This document shows, piece by piece, positions 58,281 through 64,000 of a stretch of 64,000 nucleotides of DNA; the first letter of the stretch is position 1, and every line of letters begins with the position of its first letter. The notes under the pieces were generated by a model. That model did no database searches and was not told the origin of the DNA. It worked only from the letters and a program-made list of their open reading frames with translations. The stretch comes from Hyphomonadaceae bacterium (GTDB lineage Bacteria > Pseudomonadota > Alphaproteobacteria > Caulobacterales > Aquidulcibacteraceae): the NCBI GenBank assembly GCA_016791445.1, contig JAEUMP010000002.1, forward strand, positions 62,001 to 126,000, written 5' to 3'. A program made the position numbers and the translations under genes.

Positions 58281-58299
58281 GCCTTCGGGTGCGGAAGCG

Positions 58300-58539
58300 C
58301 TACGCGATCTCGATGCGGTAGCTTTCGATCACGGTGTTGGCGAGGAGGCGTTCGCACATCTCCTTGACCTTCGCGTGCGCGGCGTCCCGGTCCTGTCCCT
58401 TCAGGTCGATTTCGATGACCTTGCCGACGCGGGCGTCCGCAACCTCGCCGAAGCCGAGATCGACCAGCGCATTGGCCACCGCCTTGCCCTGCACGTCGAG
58501 GACGCCGGGCTTCAGGCCCACAGTCACGATCGCTTTCAT
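58300..58539 (-). CDS. purS: Phosphoribosylformylglycinamidine synthase subunit PurS
   Basis: A 79-aa protein. KAIVTVGLKPGVLDVQGKAV and ARVGKVIEIDL are the PurS hallmarks. It joins PurQ to PurL so that ammonia can pass. It lies 8 bp after purC and 373 bp before purQ. Confidence 0.96.
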   Translation of the reverse strand: MKAIVTVGLKPGVLDVQGKAVANALVDLGFGEVADARVGKVIEIDLKGQDRDAAHAKVKEMCERLLANTVIESYRIEIA

Positions 58540-58547
58540 GGCTGCGC

Positions 58548-59300
58548 TCAATGCACCGACTCGCCGCCGGTCGCCTGCTTCGGAAGGATTCCGAGGCGAC
58601 GCGCGACTTCCACATAGGCCTCGGTGACGTTGCCGAGGTCGCGGCGGAAGCGGTCCTTGTCCATCTTCTCGTTGGTCTGCATGTCCCACAGGCGGCAGGA
58701 GTCGGGGCTGATCTCGTCGGCGATCACCGTGCGCACCATGTCGCCTTCGTAAAGGCGGCCGAACTCGATCTTGAAGTCGATGAGCTTGATGCCGACGCCC
58801 GCGAACAGGCCGAAGAGATAGTCGTTCACGCGCAGCGTCAGCGCCATGATGTCGTCGATCTCCTGGGTAGAGGCCCAGTTGAAGGCGGTGATGTGTTCCT
58901 CGGCGACCATAGGGTCTTCGAGCGCGTCGTTCTTGTAGTAGAACTCGATGATCGAGCGCGGGAGCGGGGTGCCTTCCTCAAGGCCGAGGCGCTTGGCGAT
59001 CGAGCCCGCCGCCACGTTGCGGCAGACCACTTCGAGCGGAATGATCTCGACCTCGCGCACAAGCTGCTCGCGCATGTTCATCGTGCGGATGAAATGCGTC
59101 GGCACGCCGATGGCGTTGAGGCTCTGCATGATGAAGGCGGAGATCTGGTTGTTGACCACGCCCTTGCCTTCCAGGATCGCCTTCTTCTGCGCGTTGAACG
59201 CGGTGGCGTCGTCCTTGAAGTACTGGATGATCGTGCCGGGCTCGGGGCCTTCGAACAGGATCTTGGCCTTGCCTTCGTAGATCTTCTTGCGGCGGGACAT
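58548..59300 (-). CDS. purC: SAICAR synthetase
   Basis: A 250-aa ATP-dependent enzyme of purine synthesis. [29 protein letters not shown] and [10 protein letters not shown] with [12 protein letters not shown] are standard PurC motifs. Start at MSRRKK, with GGAG upstream; a slightly longer start (MPEHQ) is possible. It heads the purC-purS pair. Confidence 0.97.
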   Translation of the reverse strand: MSRRKKIYEGKAKILFEGPEPGTIIQYFKDDATAFNAQKKAILEGKGVVNNQISAFIMQSLNAIGVPTHFIRTMNMREQLVREVEIIPLEVVCRNVAAGSIAKRLGLEEGTPLPRSIIEFYYKNDALEDPMVAEEHITAFNWASTQEIDDIMALTLRVNDYLFGLFAGVGIKLIDFKIEFGRLYEGDMVRTVIADEISPDSCRLWDMQTNEKMDKDRFRRDLGNVTEAYVEVARRLGILPKQATGGESVH

Positions 59301-59537
59301 CTGGTGCTCCGGCATGCCGGCTGACAGGCGGGCATGGGTGAAAAAAGTGTGCGGGGCGGCCGCGAGGGTATGACGGGGACGGCGGGCATCGCGGGCCCCC
59401 GGGTTCAGCGACTCGTAAAGGAATCGCGGCCCCGCCACAATCACGCGCTGTTGTTGGCCCCTGCGACGCGACCCGCGATTGATCCGGGGCGGGCGGGTCT
59501 CTATGTCCGGGTCCAGATAGTCAGTCAGGAACCCCCG

Positions 59538-59861
59538 ATGAGCGAATTCGACGACCGCAAACGCGCCCAGGAGAAGAATTACGAGCTCTCGCAGGAGCTT
59601 GAGTTCAAGGCGCAGGCCCGCCGGGCCAAGCTGGTGGGGCTCTGGGCCGCAGAACTTGCCGGGCTCGGCGGCGAGGAGGCGGAAGCCTACGCCAAGACGG
59701 TCCTGCTGGCCGACCTGGAAGAAGCGGGCGAAGACGATCTTTTCCGCAAGATCCGGGCGGATTTCGACGCCAAGAAGATCGCCCAGTCGGATCACCAGAT
59801 CCGCGCCAAGATGACCGAACTGCTCGACGAGGCGCGCCGTCAGATCAAGGCGGGGACGTAA
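59538..59861 (+). CDS. F1-ATPase inhibitor zeta subunit family (DUF1476)
   Basis: A 107-aa protein. [35 protein letters not shown] and [22 protein letters not shown] are the DUF1476 pattern; the Paracoccus member is the zeta subunit that inhibits the F1-ATPase. The alphaproteobacterial restriction of the family supports the taxonomic guess. Start at ATG 59538. It is divergent from purC across 237 bp. Confidence 0.93.
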   Translation: MSEFDDRKRAQEKNYELSQELEFKAQARRAKLVGLWAAELAGLGGEEAEAYAKTVLLADLEEAGEDDLFRKIRADFDAKKIAQSDHQIRAKMTELLDEARRQIKAGT

Positions 59862-59867
59862 GCCCGG

Positions 59868-60427
59868 TCAGGGTTTCTTCGTCAGGTTCATCTCGAAGAA
59901 CTGCGTCCAGCTCGCGCCGTTGTCCGTGGAGCGCTCGCCGATCTCGGCCCACCGGCCTTCGGGCGTCTGGCGGATCGTGTAGCGGATGGTCATTCCCGGA
60001 AACGTCATCGTCCAGCGTAGCTGCGGCCCGTTCAGGACTTAGGCCTTCGCGTCGGTGAAGTAGCCCCGCGCCCAGCTGCGGAAGCCTTATTCGCCCTTCA
60101 TGTCGTCGTAGGACACCACGCCCAGCGCGTTGAACATCAGCGCCTCGGGCGTTCCCGCATAGCTGCGGCCCTCGATGACCATGACGCTGCCGGAGAGGCG
60201 CATCTCGATCCTTTCGACCTGGCGGAAGGTCTGGCGTCCACCGGGCATGTCGATCCAGCCCGTTCCCTCCCAGTCGCCGACCATCCAGCTGAGCCGCGCC
60301 ATCGCCGCCTGCTGCGTGGCCAGGTCCGGTCCGGCCGGACGCGCGGCGCCGGCGGGTGGGGCGGTCTGTGCGACGGCGGCGAGCGGCACCGCGGCGAGCG
60401 CAAGTGCGTGATGAACAAGCGAAACAT
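59868..60427 (-). pseudogene. Decayed DUF1579-like secreted beta-barrel protein
   Basis: A gene of about 185 codons with three lesions. The original start appears to be ATG 60425-60427 (GGAG upstream) giving MFRLFI, then a frame change within about ten codons leads into a signal-peptide-like LALAAVPLAAVAQ. The mature part begins with RLSWMVGDWEGTGWIDMPGG, but in-frame TAA stops occur at 60087-60089 and 60039-60041, with readable homologous sequence continuing after each (for example SWARGYFTDAKA and RYTIRQTPEGRWAEIGE) to a final TGA at 59868-59870. The family match is inference from composition. Confidence 0.75.
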
Positions 60428-60571
60428 GGCCCGGTCTCCAGAGTGCTTTATAGGATAAAGTTTCTGGATCGGCGGCGCATGCCTTACAGGGCGTTCCCCG
60501 TCGGGGGCCGTAGCGGGTGACCTTAACCTGTTCCGCCTAAAGTGGGCGACGCCCCCACAGGAGCGCCACAG

Positions 60572-61180
60572 ATGAGAAAGGTCGCCGCACTCTGCCTCGC
60601 GCTCTGCGCCTGCGCGCCTTCGCCCGCGATGGACGCGGCGACCGCCAAGTCCATCGTCGAGAAGGCAGGGCGCGGCGCAAGCGATCTCGACCTCTGCACG
60701 GTGGAGGGCCGCAAGGTGTACAGGGCCGCCGTACGCCGCCACGCCGCCGCACGTGCAGCCGACGGCGTGATGTGGCCGGACCTGCACGGTGCGGCGGAAC
60801 AGGGGCGGGCCGACCCGGTCGAGTTGTCCGTGCTCAGCGCCTTGATGCTGGGCTGGGTCGAACCGTCGGATTTCGCCAGCGCGCGCGGGAATGTCGGCGA
60901 CATGCGGCTCCTCGCGCTTGCAGGGCGGTTGCAGGCATCGCCGGTCCGCAAGGCTGTCGATGTGGCGTGTCCCGAAGTCCTGCACATGCAGCGCGTCGTC
61001 GCCGCGCAGCTCTTCGAACTGCAGACGCTCGAAACCCAGGTGGAGCGCGCCAAGGCGCGCGGCGATGACGACCGTCTCGTCGCGCTCATGGAGCGCGCAG
61101 ATCGGCGACACCGCATCATGCAAGCCGAGATCGCGCGGCTCGCCGCCGAGATCGAGGCGAAGGTCGCCGCCGCGTCCTAA
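60572..61180 (+). CDS. Putative lipoprotein, helical
   Basis: A 202-aa protein. MRKVAALCLALCACAPSP looks like a lipoprotein signal (Cys near residue 14). The mature part is mostly alpha-helical with a coiled-coil-like C-terminus rich in Ala, Glu, Arg and Lys (LFELQTLETQVERAKARGDDDR). No family recognised. AGGAG lies 8 bp before the ATG. Its end overlaps purB by 4 bp (CTAA). Confidence 0.75.
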   Translation: MRKVAALCLALCACAPSPAMDAATAKSIVEKAGRGASDLDLCTVEGRKVYRAAVRRHAAARAADGVMWPDLHGAAEQGRADPVELSVLSALMLGWVEPSDFASARGNVGDMRLLALAGRLQASPVRKAVDVACPEVLHMQRVVAAQLFELQTLETQVERAKARGDDDRLVALMERADRRHRIMQAEIARLAAEIEAKVAAAS

Positions 61181-62484
61181 CCGAATACCCGCGCAAAGAT
61201 CGCGTCGACGTTGCGGAAGTGATGGGCGTCGTCGAAGCAGGCGCCGATTTCGGCGGGCGAAAGCTTGGCCGTCACTTCGGCGTCCGTCTTCAGGCGCGAG
61301 ATCAGTGAATCCGCCGCGCGCGGCGGCGGCGATTTCCACACCGCCATCGCATTGCGCTGCACGATCCGGTAGGCGTCCTCACGCGCCACGCCCGCCTGCG
61401 TCAGCGCCAGCATCACGCGCTGCGAGTTGTGGAGCCCGCCAAGCAGCGCGAGATTGCGCGCCATGTTCTCGGGATAGACCACGAGCTTCTCGATGACGTC
61501 CGCAAGGCGGTGCAGCGCGAAGTCGAGATGGATCGTCGCGTCCGGTCCGATACCGCGTTCAACGCTGGAGTGCGAGATGTCGCGCTCGTGCCAGAGCGCC
61601 ACGTTTTCCATGGCGGGCGTCACCGCGGAGCGCACGAGACGCGCAAGGCCACAGAGGTTTTCCGTCAGCACCGGATTGCGCTTGTGCGGCATCGCCGAAG
61701 AGCCCTTTTGCCCCTCGGAGAAATACTCTTCCGCCTCGAGCACTTCGGTGCGCTGCAGATGGCGGATTTCGGTTGCGATGCGTTCGATGCTGGAGGCGAT
61801 GACGCCGAGCGTGGCGAAATAAGCCGCGTGACGGTCGCGCGGGATGACTTGTGTGGAGACAGGCTCCACCTCCAGGCCGAGGGCTTTGGCCACATGTGCT
61901 TCCACGAGGGGATCGACGGTGGCGAAGGTGCCGACGGGGCCGGAAACCGCGCAGGTCGCGATCTCCTTGCGCGCAACAATCAGACGTTCGCGGTTACGCG
62001 CGAATTCGGCATAGGCGCCGGCGAGCATGAGACCAAACGTTGTCGGCTCGGCATGGATGCCGTGGCTGCGGCCGATGCGCGGCGTCATCTTGTGCTCGAA
62101 AGCGCGGGTCTTGAGCGCGGCGAGGACGCGGTCGAGACCCTTCAACAGAAGGTCGCTCGCGCGCGCGAGTTGCACGGCAAGGCACGTGTCCAGCACGTCC
62201 GAGGACGTCATGCCCTGATGGGCGAAGCGGGCGTCCTCGCCCACATGCTCGGCGACATTCGTGAGGAAGGCGATGACGTCATGCTTCACCTCGCGCTCGA
62301 TGGCGTCGATGCGGTCGACCTCGAAGGCGCCCTTTGCACGATAGGTTTGCGCCGCGGATTTCGGGATCGTGCCGAGGGCGGCCATGGCGTCCATGGCGGC
62401 GGCTTCGATGTCGAGCCAGATATGGAAGCGGGTTTCGGGGCTCCACAGAGCCGTCATTTCGGGGCGGGAATAGCGAGGAATCAT
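61177..62484 (-). CDS. purB: Adenylosuccinate lyase
   Basis: A 435-aa member of the fumarase/aspartase superfamily that acts twice in purine synthesis. The signature [10 protein letters not shown] is near residue 260, with TSSDVLDT and [10 protein letters not shown] also intact. Full length. Start at [10 protein letters not shown]. It lies 1.9 kb upstream of purC, read on the same strand. Confidence 0.98.
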   Translation of the reverse strand: MIPRYSRPEMTALWSPETRFHIWLDIEAAAMDAMAALGTIPKSAAQTYRAKGAFEVDRIDAIEREVKHDVIAFLTNVAEHVGEDARFAHQGMTSSDVLDTCLAVQLARASDLLLKGLDRVLAALKTRAFEHKMTPRIGRSHGIHAEPTTFGLMLAGAYAEFARNRERLIVARKEIATCAVSGPVGTFATVDPLVEAHVAKALGLEVEPVSTQVIPRDRHAAYFATLGVIASSIERIATEIRHLQRTEVLEAEEYFSEGQKGSSAMPHKRNPVLTENLCGLARLVRSAVTPAMENVALWHERDISHSSVERGIGPDATIHLDFALHRLADVIEKLVVYPENMARNLALLGGLHNSQRVMLALTQAGVAREDAYRIVQRNAMAVWKSPPPRAADSLISRLKTDAEVTAKLSPAEIGACFDDAHHFRNVDAIFARVFG

Positions 62485-62603
62485 GAGCGCCCCGTAGCAC
62501 GATTGGGGAAAAGCCGCGAAGCGGGCGCCCAAGGCGGGGGGTGTTGTGGCGGGGGCGCCGGAAATGGGGGAAGGTTAATCCGGCAATCCACGCGGAGCGG
62601 ACG

Positions 62604-63521
62604 ATGAAACGGGCATTTCTGGCGGCGGCGCTTCTTCTGGCGGCTCCGGTCTGGACCGCACCCGCAGTCGCGCAGCCGCAGCCGGGGCAGTGCTTCGCCA
62701 GGGTCTCGATCCCCGCCGTCTATGAGACGTACACCGAGGAGACGGTCGTCCAGCCGGAATACATGGGCGTGAAGACGATCCCGCCGCGCTACCAGATGGT
62801 CGATGTGCAGGTCCTCGCGACGCCGCCGCGGACGGAACAGGTGACGATACCGGCCGTCTATCGCGCGGTCCGCGAGACGGTGATGGTTGAGCCCGAACGC
62901 ACCGAGACGGTCGTGGCGCCGGCTACCTGGGAGACTTATTCCGAGCGCGTGATGGTGCGCCCTGCCTACGTCACGTGGAAGCCGGGCACGGGCGTGTTCG
63001 GTCGCACTTCGGCGCAAGGGGGCGATCTCCTGTGCCGCGTGGAGGTGCCCGCTGAATATGCGACGATCCAGCGTCGCCGCATGACTGCGCCGGAGACGAC
63101 GCGCACGCGGGTCATTCCGCCGGTCATGCGCACGCAGACTCGCCAGGAGATGATCACGCCTGCGCGTGTGGAAGATCGCGAGGTCCCCGCCGTCTATCGA
63201 ACGGTGAAGGAGCGTCAGGTGATTGAACCCGCCCGCGAGGAACCCGTGCTGGTGCCGGCGGTGACGCGCAAGGAAACGCTACGCCGCGTGGTGAGCCCCG
63301 CGCGCACCGAGTGGCGCGAGGTGCTGTGCGAAACGAACGCCTCGAAAGCAAAGATCGCCGAAGTGCAGCGCGCACTGACGCGTCGCGGCTTCGCCACGAC
63401 CGCCGACGGCGTCTTCGGCCCGGCGACCGTGGCGGCGATGGAACGCTTTCAACGCGCGAACAATCTCGCCGCCGGCTATCTGACGATGGAAACCGTGCAG
63501 GCTCTCGGCGTCAGTCGCTAG
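62604..63521 (+). CDS. Secreted repeat protein with peptidoglycan-binding domain
   Basis: A 305-aa protein with a signal peptide (cleavage after AVAQP, about residue 24). The middle carries a repeated IPAVY-type motif at residues 36, 82, 148 and 194: pairs 46 apart in each half, so the region looks like an internal duplication (C-x-R-V at 30 and 144). The last 60 residues (AEVQRALTRRGF, TADGVFGPATVAAMERFQRAN) are a PG_binding_1 domain, so it should sit on the cell wall. The repeats are unlike any I can name. It shares a CTAG stop with the MFS gene. Confidence 0.85.
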   Translation: MKRAFLAAALLLAAPVWTAPAVAQPQPGQCFARVSIPAVYETYTEETVVQPEYMGVKTIPPRYQMVDVQVLATPPRTEQVTIPAVYRAVRETVMVEPERTETVVAPATWETYSERVMVRPAYVTWKPGTGVFGRTSAQGGDLLCRVEVPAEYATIQRRRMTAPETTRTRVIPPVMRTQTRQEMITPARVEDREVPAVYRTVKERQVIEPAREEPVLVPAVTRKETLRRVVSPARTEWREVLCETNASKAKIAEVQRALTRRGFATTADGVFGPATVAAMERFQRANNLAAGYLTMETVQALGVSR

Positions 63522-64000
63522 CTCACCGTGTCGCGCTTCAGCGTGCGGCCGACGAGCAGGAAGTGAACGGCGGCCCAGATGAAGAAGCACACGCCGATCA
63601 TCATCGCGTATTTGAGGCCCGTCGCCTGACCGGCCGCGCACGTCGCGGCGTTGGCTTCGGACGCCGTGCGGCACATCTCGACGCTCAGGCCCTGCGCGGT
63701 CAGCACGTTGTTGGCGATGATGTCGCTCACCGCGCCGACGAAGGGCGGACCGAGCGCATAGCCCAGCAGATTGACGATGAAGAGCAGGATGGCCGTCGCC
63801 GTCGCGCGCATGCGCGGTTCCACGACGCTTTGCGTCACCGTGTACATCGGTCCGAGATAGAAATACTGCGCGCACGCGCCGATCACGAGCGGCGCCGCCG
63901 CAAACGCCAGCGACGGAATGTAGTAGGAAAAGAGGAAAAGCGGCGTCGCCACGGCGAGACCGAGCGCCGGCAGCCAGGCGAGCGCATTGGGGTGGCGCTT
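63518..64000 (-). CDS. MFS transporter, C-terminal part (start lies outside the window)
   Basis: The visible 160 codons hold the last four membrane segments of a major facilitator superfamily protein, including YLGPMYTVTQSVVEPRMRATATA, which resembles the conserved loop between helices 10 and 11 in sugar-phosphate/anion transporters of this type. The reading frame stays open to the window edge. The substrate is unknown. Confidence 0.85.
   Translation of the reverse strand, partial: KRHPNALAWLPALGLAVATPLFLFSYYIPSLAFAAAPLVIGACAQYFYLGPMYTVTQSVVEPRMRATATAILLFIVNLLGYALGPPFVGAVSDIIANNVLTAQGLSVEMCRTASEANAATCAAGQATGLKYAMMIGVCFFIWAAVHFLLVGRTLKRDTVS

Overview
This 64-kb window is high-GC (roughly two-thirds G+C by eye), dense alphaproteobacterial chromosome. 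The gene set (TonB-dependent receptor, DUF1674/SDHAF4-like protein, F1-ATPase inhibitor zeta/DUF1476, IF-1 with a basic tail next to a cold-shock gene, an Ala/Lys/Pro-rich H1-like protein, purS, Mpl-type ligase) suggests a free-living aerobe of the Caulobacterales/Hyphomonadaceae kind. That placement is inference from gene content. I see no phage, transposon, integrase, rRNA or CRISPR array. One tRNA and one clear intrinsic terminator are present.

Layout. (1) 1-5190: the end of a secreted protein, an orphan OppA-like lipoprotein, and a large TonB-dependent receptor preceded by an 8-bp inverted repeat and followed by a strong terminator. (2) 5249-16648: the unusual part, ten closely packed genes that are all 2-oxoglutarate/Fe(II) oxygenases or sulfotransferases, five of them fused to TPR repeats: a PiuC-like hydroxylase, four sulfotransferase-fold proteins, four Asp/Asn beta-hydroxylase-type proteins and one TPR-2OG oxygenase. 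I read this as a candidate hydroxylation-plus-sulfation system tied to the receptor; its substrate is unknown. (3) 16709-26892: housekeeping (L33, Nudix, RsmB-like methylase, HtpX, SDHAF4-like, Kup, ArgG, Mpl, LysE, free Met-sulfoxide reductase), then tRNA(CAT). (4) 27101-32929: sulfite reduction and siroheme genes, a ferredoxin/flavodoxin-NADP reductase and cysteine synthase. (5) 32926-43390: LysR regulator, ALDH7-type dehydrogenase, guaB, a second NOP2/Sun methylase, thiolase, amidase, two unrecognised proteins and GrxD. (6) 43553-50585: a secreted triple-repeat PPC-like protein, aldo/keto reductase, BolA, a lipoprotein, DUF1287, membrane proteins and an acyl-CoA synthetase. (7) 50647-62484: purine genes purL, purQ, purS, purC and purB, all on the minus strand and interrupted by a cold-shock/IF-1/H1-like cluster, a LytTR-acyltransferase pair, tiny membrane ORFs and a decayed gene. 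(8) 62604-64000: a peptidoglycan-binding repeat protein and the C-terminus of an MFS transporter.

How parts may connect: the sulfur assimilation genes would feed reduced sulfur and share the activated-sulfate pathway with the sulfotransferases, which need PAPS, but no PAPS-making gene lies in the window. Convergent genes are packed so tightly that four pairs end on a shared CTAG and a fifth on CTAA. Several same-strand genes overlap by ATGA, GTGA or TTGA, which points to translational coupling.
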